From the NCBI GenBank assembly GCA_001769535.1, contig MEOH01000024.1:1-64000 (forward strand): DNA of 64,000 nucleotides, in the 5' to 3' direction. Positions 8,383 to 18,889 of the stretch are shown here, piece by piece. Under the pieces are notes generated by a model. It had not been told where the DNA came from, did not search any database, and saw nothing but the letters and a program-made list of their open reading frames with translations. Both the position numbers and the translations under genes were made by a program. This stretch comes from Bacteroidetes bacterium GWF2_38_335. Its GTDB lineage: Bacteria; Bacteroidota; Bacteroidia; Bacteroidales; GWF2-38-335. Each line of letters opens with the position of its first letter. Position 1 is the first letter of the stretch.

Positions 8383-10149
8383 ATGAGATTTTTTAAATCG
8401 CTCTGGGGAAAAATTACAATAGGCGTCCTGCTCGTTGGAGGTATTGGTGCGCTGGTGGTATATTATGTGTACTTCAAAAGAACTTTCGAACATCTGAAAG
8501 TTATTCCGAGCTCGACTTTTGTTGTCGGATCAATGAATCCCATGCATTTGCATGACAAGCTCAACTGGGATAAAGCTCTTGAACTGCCCATGATGAAACA
8601 ACTTCGTGAAAGCATGCCCGATAACGTAAGGGAAATATTTGACGACTTTGTGGATGACCCCATGAGTTTGGGTATCGCCATGAAAAATGATATCTACGCT
8701 TTTGGATATATTCATGAGTCAAAAACCTATTTTGGTATGACCATGGCTTTGCATTCAAGATCGTCTTTCGAAGACCTCCTTTCAAAAACAGGCGTTATGA
8801 TTGCTGTTAAAGAGGAAGATGAATATAAATATTTTGATGGCGGAAATGCTTTTGTTGGATGGACTTCCGGACTTGTTCTGGTTGTCGGATCACAGGATCT
8901 TTCCGAAGGCACCGATTTAAAAGCTGAATTTGAGAGACTGCTTGCACTTTCAGATGAGGAACAATTGCAAAATACCGATGCCGATTTTGAAGAATATATC
9001 AAAACTTCACACGACTTCTCTTTATGGGCCTGCTCAAATCCTTTTGCAGAAATAGTTTCCTATGAAATGCAGAAGCAAACAGGTGGAGTATTTGCCTTAA
9101 CCGAAGATGACATAAAAGACAACAGGATCCATATGTACATGGATTTTGAAAAGGGCGAAATCAATATGGTTCAGGAATTTTTACCCAATGAAAAACTGAA
9201 AAGCAAAAACTTCCCCGAAAAAATGCTGAAAAAAGCAATTGATAAAAAATTACTGGATATGATTCCGGGCGATAACCTTATCGGCGGAATGGGTTGGGCA
9301 GTGAATATTCAGGGTATGATGGAGTTAATTACCGGTGCAATGCCCCCACAGTTCAGTGCTATGCTGGTTGAAGCTCCAAAACAGGTTGGACTGACACAGA
9401 AGGAACTTCTCGAACTTGTCGGAGGTGATGCGTTTGTTGGTTTCTATGGATTCTTCGAAGTAAGAAAAGCCAATGACAAAAGCATGATTAGCGGCATGGA
9501 TGATTTCTTTAAAGACGAAATGGGCGAAGAAGAAGAATTTAATGAATTTTTCGAAGAAATGGAAAAACTTGAAGGCGAAATTGAAGAATCAGAACCCGAT
9601 ACCATCACCATTTCGGTGCCGAACATTATCATTGCTTTTACCGTTAAGGAAGACCTGATGAAAAAGCTCCTGACCGAAGCAACAAAGAAAATTGAAGAAA
9701 ATCCTATGGTTTCTCAGATGACCGGCATAACCATGATCGATTCATCATACTATAAGTTCCGTGGAAAATTTGATATGTTTATGGCTTTCACCAATGGCGT
9801 TGGCTTTGTTTCATCCAATGAAGATTTTATTAAAAAAGTTGCAGATGGCAATTATAAACCCGGTAAAAAAATTCAGGGTGATTTCAGTGAAATGCTTTCA
9901 AACTATCCCTTTAGCGGATTTATGAACCTGCAAACCGATAAACTTCCCGAAAATACTACCGGTCTGATGGCCGACGCTATGGGCGGTGAAATGCAATTTG
10001 GTATGTTCAAAAATTTCATGGGCCTTTTTAAAGATGCCCGCTTCTTTGTTAAAGACTACAAAGCTGAAATGAAGATCACCCTTACTGAAGATGATGAATA
10101 TGCCCTTTATAAAATTTTGGAAAGAATTGATGCCGTTATCAGCCAGTAA
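8383..10149 (+). CDS. membrane-anchored DUF4836-like protein
   Basis: 588 aa, N-terminal TM helix, acidic extracytoplasmic domain; followed directly by ABC transporter genes. Confidence 0.6.
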   Translation: MRFFKSLWGKITIGVLLVGGIGALVVYYVYFKRTFEHLKVIPSSTFVVGSMNPMHLHDKLNWDKALELPMMKQLRESMPDNVREIFDDFVDDPMSLGIAMKNDIYAFGYIHESKTYFGMTMALHSRSSFEDLLSKTGVMIAVKEEDEYKYFDGGNAFVGWTSGLVLVVGSQDLSEGTDLKAEFERLLALSDEEQLQNTDADFEEYIKTSHDFSLWACSNPFAEIVSYEMQKQTGGVFALTEDDIKDNRIHMYMDFEKGEINMVQEFLPNEKLKSKNFPEKMLKKAIDKKLLDMIPGDNLIGGMGWAVNIQGMMELITGAMPPQFSAMLVEAPKQVGLTQKELLELVGGDAFVGFYGFFEVRKANDKSMISGMDDFFKDEMGEEEEFNEFFEEMEKLEGEIEESEPDTITISVPNIIIAFTVKEDLMKKLLTEATKKIEENPMVSQMTGITMIDSSYYKFRGKFDMFMAFTNGVGFVSSNEDFIKKVADGNYKPGKKIQGDFSEMLSNYPFSGFMNLQTDKLPENTTGLMADAMGGEMQFGMFKNFMGLFKDARFFVKDYKAEMKITLTEDDEYALYKILERIDAVISQ

Positions 10150-10790
10150 TGAGGATTGAACTAAAAAATATTAAGCCAACTGTAACGGTTGGCTTTTTTA
10201 ATCCCGACAGCGATATCTGGGAACATGAAATCGTTTTTGAACCGGGAAAATACAACCTGATCAACTCTCCCTCGGGAAGAGGAAAATCGTCTTTGGTTGC
10301 CTTTATTTATGGTACCCGGACTGACTACACCGGACAGGTTTTTTTGGATGGCAAGGATAATAAAACCATGAACTTTACCAATTGGAGCCACATCCGCCAA
10401 AAGCAACTTTCCATTGTTTTTCAGGATCTCAGATTGTTTTCCACCTTAACGGGTATGGAAAATATCCTGGTGAAATCAACCCTTACCAACGATGTGCAAA
10501 AGGATGAAATCATGATGATGGCCGAAAAACTGAATGTGGCACCCCTGCTCGGCAAAATGTGCAAACACATGTCATTTGGCGAACAACAGCGCGTGGCAAT
10601 AATCAGGTCACTATGCCAGCCATTTGAATATCTGCTGATGGACGAACCCTTCAGTCACCTCGATAAAGGAAACATCAAAATTGCCTGCGAACTCATCCGT
10701 GATAAATGTGTGAAGAATAATGCCGGACTTATTCTCACCACGTTAGGAGAACATTATGAACTGGAATATGATCAGATAAAATCGGTATAG
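10149..10790 (+). CDS. ABC transporter ATP-binding protein
   Basis: Walker A SPSGRGKSS, signature SFGEQQRVAI, Walker B LLMDEPF. Confidence 0.85.
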   Translation: MRIELKNIKPTVTVGFFNPDSDIWEHEIVFEPGKYNLINSPSGRGKSSLVAFIYGTRTDYTGQVFLDGKDNKTMNFTNWSHIRQKQLSIVFQDLRLFSTLTGMENILVKSTLTNDVQKDEIMMMAEKLNVAPLLGKMCKHMSFGEQQRVAIIRSLCQPFEYLLMDEPFSHLDKGNIKIACELIRDKCVKNNAGLILTTLGEHYELEYDQIKSV

Positions 10791-10791
10791 T

Positions 10792-11982
10792 ATGTTAAGA
10801 AAGTTAATCTGGAAAAACAGCAGCAAACTTCAGCTGGTAGGCGCCACCTTCGGAGCCATGTTCGGCATGTTCCTGCTCTTACTGGCTTTCCAGTTGTATT
10901 TTGATGCCACCGAGTTGCTTACTCATGATTCGGACAACCTTTTTGCCGAAGATATTTTGATTATCAACAAAAAAGTATCTACCCTTAATACACTTAAAGT
11001 TGCCGATTCGGAATTTACAAAATCAGAATTGAACGACATGAAAAAACAGCCCTTTATCAAGAGCGTTGAGCCGTTTATTTCTGGTCAGTATGATGTGCAG
11101 GTTAAGATCAAAGCCAATAAAAATACCCCATTGCTGAATACAGATATTTTCTTCGAAGCTGTTAGGGATGACCTGATGGATATAGATAAGACTGTCTGGA
11201 AATGGAGTGAACGAGACAGGTATGTACCCTTGATTATTCCCAGTGACTGGATCAATCTGTACAATTTTGCTTATGCTCCCAGTCAGGGCGCCCCACAAAT
11301 ATCCAAAGATCTGATTAAACAGGCCTATGTTGAGATTATTTTCAGGTTGAGCAACAAAGAGCGCTTTGTTATGGATGCCAAAATTGTGGGTTTTTCCGAC
11401 AAACTGAATTCTTTCATGGTTCCCATGAGTTTTATGGAGTGGTCGAACAATAAATTCGGCGATGAAGAAGTGAAACGCCCAACAAGAGTAGTTTTGGTTG
11501 CCGATGACATTTCAAATCCCAAACTTCTTGAATTTCTGATCAAAAACAACTATGAAACCAAAAAGGACAATCTGAAAACCAGTAAACTGAATCTGTTGCT
11601 TAGAGTCACCATGGCTATCATGTCAGGTATTTCGCTGGTAATCATTGTGCTGTCCATACTCATTTTTATTTTGAGCTTTCAATTGCTGATTGTAAAATCG
11701 CGCGAGGAGATCAGATTATTGATCCATCTCGGTTATCATCCATACAAAATTGAAAAATTCCTTGGGGTATATCTGTTGGGAATGTCAGCAATTATTGGAG
11801 TGCTTTCATTGATTGGCGTGGCCTTCTCAAAATCATACATCGGAAACCTGATTGTTGATTATGGTTTTGAACTCAGCATTGGACTGAACGGCCAGATTTA
11901 CCTTCTTGCTCTGGCATTATTGGTTATACTGTTGGTTATAAATTTTGTCAATATCCGCCGAGGCATCAGGAAATATGCCTGA
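10792..11982 (+). CDS. ABC transporter permease (FtsX/MacB-like)
   Basis: N-terminal TM, large loop, three C-terminal TM helices; adjacent to ATPase gene. Confidence 0.75.
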   Translation: MLRKLIWKNSSKLQLVGATFGAMFGMFLLLLAFQLYFDATELLTHDSDNLFAEDILIINKKVSTLNTLKVADSEFTKSELNDMKKQPFIKSVEPFISGQYDVQVKIKANKNTPLLNTDIFFEAVRDDLMDIDKTVWKWSERDRYVPLIIPSDWINLYNFAYAPSQGAPQISKDLIKQAYVEIIFRLSNKERFVMDAKIVGFSDKLNSFMVPMSFMEWSNNKFGDEEVKRPTRVVLVADDISNPKLLEFLIKNNYETKKDNLKTSKLNLLLRVTMAIMSGISLVIIVLSILIFILSFQLLIVKSREEIRLLIHLGYHPYKIEKFLGVYLLGMSAIIGVLSLIGVAFSKSYIGNLIVDYGFELSIGLNGQIYLLALALLVILLVINFVNIRRGIRKYA

Positions 11983-11990
11983 TAATGATT

Positions 11991-12043
11991 TTTTAGCCGC
12001 TAATGCGCTAATATATTATCCATTCGCGCATTAGCGGCTAAAA
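11991..12043. terminator. 18-bp perfect hairpin between convergent genes
   Basis: TTTTAGCCGCTAATGCGC ... GCGCATTAGCGGCTAAAA. Confidence 0.6.
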
Positions 12044-12147
12044 TATTTACTATCATTCGAGTTTCCGCAGTATTGTTAGTTTCTTCCTGTCCTCGATACG
12101 TAAAAACAGTTAAAGTCATAAACTATTAAATGTCAATCAGATATTTT

Positions 12148-13071
12148 TTAATACAAACTAGCCCTCTTAATCATATAAGCCATCAAAACCTCCGAAAAAT
12201 CTTTGTTGATATCTGCTTCAACCAGGTCAATGGCATATTGTGCACATTTTAATTTTATTTCTGACTTGTATTTGCTGTAAGTCTCCCTGAATTTTTCTTT
12301 TATTTCATTGGGATTAAGCTTGAGCTCCTTTCCCGATTCCAGGTCGATGAACTTATAAGGGCGGTGGTGATATTCGAAATTTTCTTCCAGTTTATGATCT
12401 GTCACATGGAACAAAATGACCTCATGCTTTTTATACCTGAGGTGCTGCAGGGCAGAGTAAAGATTTTCCTTGTCGCCGCCATCAAACATATCACTGAAAA
12501 CAACGATCAATGATCGCTTATGTGTTTTTTCTGCAATTTCATGCAGCGCTTCTGCAGCAGATGTTTGTCTGTTTAAGTCTTCGGCAGTGGGATTGAGAAG
12601 CTTTTCAAGTTCGGTGAACAAAATCTGGGCATGCACATTGGACAAACGCGATCGGGTGTACAAATCAATTTTATCTGAAAAAATGGATAACCCAACGGCA
12701 TCACGCTGTTTACGCAGCAAATAAATCATTGATGCAGCACAGTACACAGAGAAAAACAGTTTGTTGAAAACCGACTTTTCATTATAAGGAAAAAGCATTG
12801 ATGATGACCGGTCAATAACCAGATAACTTCTCAGGTTCGTTTCTTCCTCAAACCGTTTTGTGAAAAGCTTTTCGGTTCGTGCATAAAGCTTCCAGTCAAT
12901 GTGCTTTGTTGATTCGCCAGAGTTGTAAATGCGGTGTTCGGCAAATTCAACGGAAAAACCATGGAACGGACTGCGGTGCAAACCGGTGATAAACCCCTCC
13001 ACAACCTGTTTGGCAACGAATTCAAGGTTTTTGAACTGCTGGATTTGTTGTATGTCGTTTAGGTTTTTCAA
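12148..13071 (-). CDS. DUF58 domain-containing protein
   Basis: HRSPFHGFSVEFAEHRIYNSGESTKHIDWKLYARTEKLFTKRFEEE... DUF58 signature and VWA-like fold. Confidence 0.85.
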   Translation of the reverse strand: MKNLNDIQQIQQFKNLEFVAKQVVEGFITGLHRSPFHGFSVEFAEHRIYNSGESTKHIDWKLYARTEKLFTKRFEEETNLRSYLVIDRSSSMLFPYNEKSVFNKLFFSVYCAASMIYLLRKQRDAVGLSIFSDKIDLYTRSRLSNVHAQILFTELEKLLNPTAEDLNRQTSAAEALHEIAEKTHKRSLIVVFSDMFDGGDKENLYSALQHLRYKKHEVILFHVTDHKLEENFEYHHRPYKFIDLESGKELKLNPNEIKEKFRETYSKYKSEIKLKCAQYAIDLVEADINKDFSEVLMAYMIKRASLY

Positions 13072-13112
13072 GGCTCTTGTTTATTTCCCAAAAGTAGTTT
13101 AAAAAACACTAT

Positions 13113-13146
13113 AAAAAAAGACATAAGTTCGTCTTATGCCTTTTTT
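13113..13146 (-). terminator. Rho-independent-like terminator of trxA
   Basis: AAAAAAAGACATAAG-TTCGT-CTTATGCCTTTTTT. Confidence 0.6.
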
Positions 13147-13190
13147 CTATTTCATTTTATAAAACAAATCTGCTAATCTACAAATCTGCA

Positions 13191-13210
13191 ATCCCGATAG
13201 CTATCGGGAT
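13191..13210. repeat. Dispersed palindrome ATCCCGATAGCTATCGGGAT
   Basis: Perfect 20-bp palindrome; core recurs at 47996-48013. Confidence 0.8.
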
Positions 13211-13215
13211 GCTAA

Positions 13216-13533
13216 TTATAATAATGCCTCAAGTTTTTTTACCAGTGTGGCTTTTGGCACTGCACCCACTTGTTTGTCAACCACTACGCCGTTTTTCACG
13301 AAAATAACAGTTGGAATATTGCGGATGCCGAATTTGGCGGAGGTGGCCGGACTGTTATCCACGTCAACTTTTCCGATGACAGCGCGTCCTTCGAATTCCT
13401 TGTGCATTTCTTCAATGATCGGAGTGATCATGCGGCATGGTCCACACCATTCTGCCCAAAAATCTACTACAACCGGTTTGTCGGATTTTATTACTAATTC
13501 CTCAAAGTTTGAATCGTTAATTTCTAATGCCAT
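13216..13533 (-). CDS. trxA: thioredoxin
   Basis: WAEWCGPCRMITPIIEE active site. Confidence 0.95.
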   Translation of the reverse strand: MALEINDSNFEELVIKSDKPVVVDFWAEWCGPCRMITPIIEEMHKEFEGRAVIGKVDVDNSPATSAKFGIRNIPTVIFVKNGVVVDKQVGAVPKATLVKKLEALL

Positions 13534-13609
13534 AATAATTATTTTTAAAATTTAACCTGTTTGTTTCAAAATACCTGCCATTTATTTAAAAAGGACAAAA
13601 TGACAGGCA

Positions 13610-16600
13610 CTATTCAAATTTAAACTCAATATTTGGATTTTTTGCCAAAAAACCAACTAAATTTTCAGAAAGATTTACACGGTAATTTCTTGAAAACATT
13701 TTTAACCTGATACCATCTTCGGCTGAGTTAAAACAAACTGTCAGCTTTTTCTTTCCTTCATTGGCAAGCGCAACCTTGTGAAATTCATCAATAAACTCGC
13801 GGGTTACATTTTTAATGTCAATGGTAATGTTCACGCTGTTGAAAAGTTCATCGCGGACTTCCGTAAGCAGGTGAATTTTTTTAATTCTGAATTCAAGCTC
13901 GGGATTGTCTTTGTCCTTAGGATATAATCTGGGTTGCACTTTCCCGAAAATTACAAGTGAAAGTTCCTCGTCAAGAAATTTCGAGTAAGAAACATAGTCA
14001 TTTCCAAAAAGAAAAAATTTATGTCCGCCTGTATAATCCTCAAGCACCAATGAAGCAAATGGTTTATTTGTTTTTGTCACTCCTTTTTTTGGTTCGGACA
14101 CCATGCCGGCCACCACAATATCTTTATTAAAATATTTTTTCAGGTCACTGAGTTCTGAAAGTGGAGTCAGATTTAATTGAGCCATTTCAAGTCTGAAATA
14201 ATCTAAGGGATGCGCCGAAATGTAAATGCCAACAAGTTCCTTTTCCTTTTCCAACCTTTCTTTAGTACGCCATTCGGGACAATTTGGAATATCAGGTTTT
14301 GAAATCCTTGCTGTTTCAACAGTCCCGAACAATGATACCTGATTGGAACTTTTATCTTCTTTTTGTTTGTTCCCGTAACGGATCAGTTTTTCTATAAAGA
14401 TGGTTCCTAAATCATCCGGGGCAAAATATTGATGTCTTTTAATTTCAGAAAATCTGTCAAACCCTCCTGCAATAGCCAGTGCTTCAATACTTTTCTTATT
14501 GACAGCCCGCAGGTCAACACGTTCAACAAAATCAAAGATTCCGGTAAATTCTCCTTTTGAGTTTCTTTCCTTGATGATACTTTCCACAGCCGCTTCACCA
14601 ACTCCTTTTATGGCTGCCATACCAAACCTGATGTTTCCGTCGCTGTTCACAATGAAACTAACGCCTGATTCATTGACATCCGGACCAAGAACCTTAAGTC
14701 CCATGCGTTTGCATTCGTCCATGAAAAAAGTAACCTGTTTGATGTCACTCATGTTGTTGCTCAGTACCGAAGCCATGTACTCAGATGGGTAGTTGGCTTT
14801 CAGATAGGCCGTTTGGAATGCGATGTAAGCATAACAGGTTGAGTGAGATTTATTAAATGCATAAGAAGCAAAAGCTTCCCAGTCTTTCCAGATTTTTTCA
14901 AGCTTATCTCTCGGATGACCTTTTTGCTCGCCCTGATCGAGAAATTTTGGTTTCATTTTTTCCAAAAGGTCGAATTTTTTCTTACCCATGGCTTTTCTCA
15001 GGGTATCTGCTTCACCTTTTGAAAACCCGGCAAGCCTTTGCGAAAGAAGCATAACCTGTTCCTGATAAACAGTAATCCCGTACGTTTCCTCAAGATTTTC
15101 CTTCATATCGGCAAGGTCGTAGGTTACTTCCTCTTGTCCGTGTTTTCTTTTGATAAAAGAAGGAATATATTCCATTGGTCCCGGGCGGTACAGGGCATTC
15201 ATGGCAATCAAATCTGCAAATGTCGTGGGTTTCAGTTCCTTAAGATGCTTTTGCATGCCGGGAGATTCGTACTGGAATATGCCAATGGTTTCCCCTTTTT
15301 GGAACAATTGATAAGTTTTTTCATCGTCGAGTGGAATTTCATCGGGGTCAATGTCAATGCCATAGCGTTCTTTGATCATTCTAACTGAATGTTTGATCAA
15401 AGTCAGGGTTTTTAGTCCGAGAAAATCCATTTTAAGCAATCCGGCCGGTTCAACCACCGAGTTATCAAACTGGGTAACAAGCAGATCGGCATCCTTAGCT
15501 TTTGTAACAGGGATAAGCTCAGTGATGTTTCTCGGAGTGATGATCACGCCACAAGCATGCACACCCGTATTTCGCAGTGATCCTTCAAGGTACTTGGCTT
15601 TGCTGAGGGTTTCTGCTTCGGGGGAATTTCCCTTTTCAACAATACTGATCAGTTCAAGGGCATCCTGATATTTATCTTTTGCTTTCTCTTTTAAGGAAGC
15701 TTTGTCCATTGTAAAAAGCTTATTCAGCTTGATGTCGGGCATTAGCTTTGCCAGTTTATCTGCATTGGCCAGCGGCAGGTCAAGTACCCTGGCAGTATCC
15801 CGAATGGATGATTTGGCGGCCATGGTTCCATACGTAATAATTTGGGCAACCTGATGATATCCGTATTTTTCGACCACCCATTTAATAACACTGTCGCGGC
15901 CTTCATCATCAAAGTCGATGTCAATATCGGGGAGTGAAACCCTGTCGGGATTCAGGAATCTCTCAAACAGTAAATCATATTTAATGGGGTCAACATTTGT
16001 TATCCCAATGCAATAGGCAACCGCTGAGCCGGCTGCGGAGCCTCTGCCCGGACCAACAGAAACTCCCATTTTGCGGGCCTGACTGGTGAAGTCCTGAACA
16101 ATCAGGAAATATCCCGGATAACCTGTTTTTTCAATGGTTTCAAGTTCAAATTCAAGCCGCTCTTTTAGCTCGGGGGTAAGAGTTCCGTACCTTTTTTCTG
16201 CTCCCTTGAAGGTAAGGTGGCGGAGATAGGCGTTTTCTCCCCTTTTTCCGCTGTCTTTTTCATCTTCGGGATTTTTAAATTCTTCGGGAATATCAAACTG
16301 GGGAAGCAATACATCAGTGGCAAGGTCGTAAATTTCAATTTTATCGGTGACTTCGCTGATGTTTATTATGGCTTCTGGCAAAGAAGAAAAGATCTTTTTC
16401 ATCTCCTCCTGCGATTTGAAATAGAATTCCTGGTTGGGGAATCCAAACCGGTATCCGCGGCCCTTGCCAATCGGGGTTGCTTGCTTTTCACTGTCCCTGA
16501 CACACAGCAGAATGTCATGTGCATCGGCTTCGGACTGCTCAATGTAATACGAATTGTTTGTGGCTACAAGCTTGATATTGTGTTTTTTAGAAAATCTGAG

Positions 16601-17983
16601 TAGCGTTTCGTTCATGATTTTTTCTTCAGGCAGACTGTGGTCAACTATCTCAAGATAAAAATCATCTCCAAACTGTTCTTTCCACCAGAGGAGTGATTCC
16701 TCGGCCTGTTGTTCACCCACATTAAGTATGAGATTGGGAATTTCACCAAAACGGCCACCAGACAGAACAATCAGGTCGTCTTTGTACTTAGTGATCACAT
16801 CCTTATCAACCCTGGGAACATAGTAAAATCCATCAATATTGGCAATGGTTGAAAGTTTTGCCAGATTGTGGTATCCCTTTTTATTTTTAGCCAGAAAAAC
16901 AACATGCGAACCATTGTCTTTTGTTGATTTATCCAGATGATTTTTGCACACGTTCAATTCGCATCCTACAATCGGTTTAATGATTGCTCCAATGGGTTCG
17001 TTTCCTTTTTCTTTTTCCTCTTTATTTTTTTTAACCACATTTTTATTGTGGTTCAGGACCTCTTGAATAAAGTTAAAAGCCCCCATCATATTGCCGTTGT
17101 CAGTGATTGAAACGGCAGGCATTTTAAATTCAGCTGTTTTTTCAACCAGAGAGCTTATTTCAGTAGTTGATTGCAAAATCGAAAACTGGGTATGGTTATG
17201 CAGATGAGAGAAAGGCATATCCTTAAGCAGGGCTAAATTGTGGTCAATTTCCGAATCAGAGATTTCCTCAGATTTGACAGATTCTGCAATTTTGGCACTT
17301 TCCTTTTTAAGATTGCGATGGGGAATACCGATTGGTTCAAAGGGATTGGGATTGTTAGAAATAAATTTTCTTAAAAAATCATCTTCCTTTTGAAGATCTT
17401 TTGCCGTAAAAACTCCATTGCGCATAAGTTCCAGAAAACATCTGGCAGTTGCTTCCACATCGGCTGTTGCATTGTGGGCTTCGCTAAAACCGTGACCAAA
17501 AAGATGCGAATGAAGTTCAGAAAGAGTCGGGAGTTTAAACTTACCGCCCCTTCCACCCGGCAGCCGGCATAATTCAGCAGTTATTTCGGTACAGGTATCA
17601 AGCACAGGCATTGAAGTCAGTTTGCTGTCAATACCATACCTTAAAAATTCACATCCCAGTATATTAATGTCAAAAGCCAGATTTTGTCCGGCGATAAACT
17701 CAGTTTTTTCGAGTATTTCGTTGAATTTTGTCAGAACAGTTTGTATATCAACTCCATCCCTATTGGCTAATGCAGTTGAAATACCATGAACCTGTTCGGT
17801 GTCATAGGGGATGTCGAAACCGTCGGGTTTAATAAGATAATCATCATGTTCAAGAATATTTCCCAAATCATCGTGAAGTTGCCAGGCAATTTGAACCACT
17901 CGGGGCCAATTATCAAAATCGGAAAGCGGTGCGTTATGGTTTCGGGGCAACCCGGTGGTTTCGGTGTCAAAAATTAAGTACAT
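13610..17983 (-). CDS. dnaE: DNA polymerase III alpha subunit with N-terminal epsilon-type 3'-5' exonuclease
   Basis: N-terminal FDTETTGLPRN DEDD exonuclease; PHP HLHNHTQFSIL; PDIDIDFDDEGRD polymerase motif. Confidence 0.92.
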   Translation of the reverse strand: MYLIFDTETTGLPRNHNAPLSDFDNWPRVVQIAWQLHDDLGNILEHDDYLIKPDGFDIPYDTEQVHGISTALANRDGVDIQTVLTKFNEILEKTEFIAGQNLAFDINILGCEFLRYGIDSKLTSMPVLDTCTEITAELCRLPGGRGGKFKLPTLSELHSHLFGHGFSEAHNATADVEATARCFLELMRNGVFTAKDLQKEDDFLRKFISNNPNPFEPIGIPHRNLKKESAKIAESVKSEEISDSEIDHNLALLKDMPFSHLHNHTQFSILQSTTEISSLVEKTAEFKMPAVSITDNGNMMGAFNFIQEVLNHNKNVVKKNKEEKEKGNEPIGAIIKPIVGCELNVCKNHLDKSTKDNGSHVVFLAKNKKGYHNLAKLSTIANIDGFYYVPRVDKDVITKYKDDLIVLSGGRFGEIPNLILNVGEQQAEESLLWWKEQFGDDFYLEIVDHSLPEEKIMNETLLRFSKKHNIKLVATNNSYYIEQSEADAHDILLCVRDSEKQATPIGKGRGYRFGFPNQEFYFKSQEEMKKIFSSLPEAIINISEVTDKIEIYDLATDVLLPQFDIPEEFKNPEDEKDSGKRGENAYLRHLTFKGAEKRYGTLTPELKERLEFELETIEKTGYPGYFLIVQDFTSQARKMGVSVGPGRGSAAGSAVAYCIGITNVDPIKYDLLFERFLNPDRVSLPDIDIDFDDEGRDSVIKWVVEKYGYHQVAQIITYGTMAAKSSIRDTARVLDLPLANADKLAKLMPDIKLNKLFTMDKASLKEKAKDKYQDALELISIVEKGNSPEAETLSKAKYLEGSLRNTGVHACGVIITPRNITELIPVTKAKDADLLVTQFDNSVVEPAGLLKMDFLGLKTLTLIKHSVRMIKERYGIDIDPDEIPLDDEKTYQLFQKGETIGIFQYESPGMQKHLKELKPTTFADLIAMNALYRPGPMEYIPSFIKRKHGQEEVTYDLADMKENLEETYGITVYQEQVMLLSQRLAGFSKGEADTLRKAMGKKKFDLLEKMKPKFLDQGEQKGHPRDKLEKIWKDWEAFASYAFNKSHSTCYAYIAFQTAYLKANYPSEYMASVLSNNMSDIKQVTFFMDECKRMGLKVLGPDVNESGVSFIVNSDGNIRFGMAAIKGVGEAAVESIIKERNSKGEFTGIFDFVERVDLRAVNKKSIEALAIAGGFDRFSEIKRHQYFAPDDLGTIFIEKLIRYGNKQKEDKSSNQVSLFGTVETARISKPDIPNCPEWRTKERLEKEKELVGIYISAHPLDYFRLEMAQLNLTPLSELSDLKKYFNKDIVVAGMVSEPKKGVTKTNKPFASLVLEDYTGGHKFFLFGNDYVSYSKFLDEELSLVIFGKVQPRLYPKDKDNPELEFRIKKIHLLTEVRDELFNSVNITIDIKNVTREFIDEFHKVALANEGKKKLTVCFNSAEDGIRLKMFSRNYRVNLSENLVGFLAKNPNIEFKFE

Positions 17984-18158
17984 AAAATTGTTTCGGTTTA
18001 ATAATCAGTGAATTGGAAGCTATAAAATCCATCCAATGCAGTCCATTAAAAATACTTAAAAGAAAGCCATAAAAATGCTTGTGTTGATAAAAATGGAAAA
18101 ATACAGTGACTGATATATTAATTTATTTTAGAAGGTTTGGATATTAACGATTTAATAG

Positions 18159-18166
18159 TAACTTTG
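18159..18166 (+). promoter_or_regulatory. Bacteroidetes -7 element (TAACTTTG) of rpsP operon
   Basis: TAnnTTTG consensus upstream of rpsP. Confidence 0.55.
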
Positions 18167-18199
18167 CACCTCAATTTTTTAACTTAAATTTTTAACACG

Positions 18200-18883
18200 A
18201 TGCCTGTAAAGATCAGATTACAAAGACACGGAAGAAAAGGAAGACCTTACTACCACATAGTGGTAGCAGATAGCAGGGCGCCACGAGATGGTAAATACAT
18301 TGAAAGATTGGGTATTTATAATCCCATCACAAATCCTGCTACTATTGAAATAAATTTTGATAAGGCATTACAGTGGCTGCTAAACGGTGCGCAACCCACC
18401 GACACTACAAGAACAATTCTTAAGAACGAAGGAATTATCTTCAAAAAACACCTTCTTGAAGGAGTGAAAAAGGGTGCGTTTGACGAAAGTCAGGCCGAAA
18501 CTAAATTTCAAACCTGGTTAAAGGAAAAGAGATCAAAAATCGAAGCCAAAAAAGACAAATTAGGTAAGGAAAGCGACAAAGATTTAGCACAACGTCTTGA
18601 TGCTGAAAGCAAAGCCAATGAAAAAAGAGCTGAAGCTATAGCTAAGAAAAATGCTAAAATTGCTGCAGACGCCAGAGCTGCAAAAGAAGTACCTGCAGAG
18701 GATGCTGAAGAAGTAGTACCTGAAGTGGTTGCTGAAGTAGCAGCACCTGAAGTGGTTGCCGAAGTAGCAGCACCTGAAGTGGTTGCTGAAGAAGCAGCAC
18801 CTGAAGTAGTTGCTGAAGAAGCACCTGCCCAGGATCAAACAGCCGAAAACACACAGGTTGAAGAAACAAAACCAGAAGAATAG
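18200..18883 (+). CDS. rpsP: 30S ribosomal protein S16 with long Ala/Glu/Val repeat tail
   Basis: [43 protein letters not shown]16 signature. Confidence 0.93.
   Translation: MPVKIRLQRHGRKGRPYYHIVVADSRAPRDGKYIERLGIYNPITNPATIEINFDKALQWLLNGAQPTDTTRTILKNEGIIFKKHLLEGVKKGAFDESQAETKFQTWLKEKRSKIEAKKDKLGKESDKDLAQRLDAESKANEKRAEAIAKKNAKIAADARAAKEVPAEDAEEVVPEVVAEVAAPEVVAEVAAPEVVAEEAAPEVVAEEAPAQDQTAENTQVEETKPEE
18719..18826 (+). repeat. 27-nt tandem repeat x4 in rpsP 3' end
   Basis: PEVVAEVAA / PEVVAEVAA / PEVVAEEAA / PEVVAEEAP. Confidence 0.85.
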
Positions 18884-18889
18884 TTTTTA

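Noticed and set aside
8463-9632. Minus-strand ORFs opposite the 8383..10149 gene
   Set aside because: Shadow ORFs within a clear + strand coding gene.
18584-18869. Antisense ORFs 18584..18838 and 18654..18869 with LLQQPLQV-type repeats
   Set aside because: Mirror translations of the rpsP 27-nt repeat; no start context or family.
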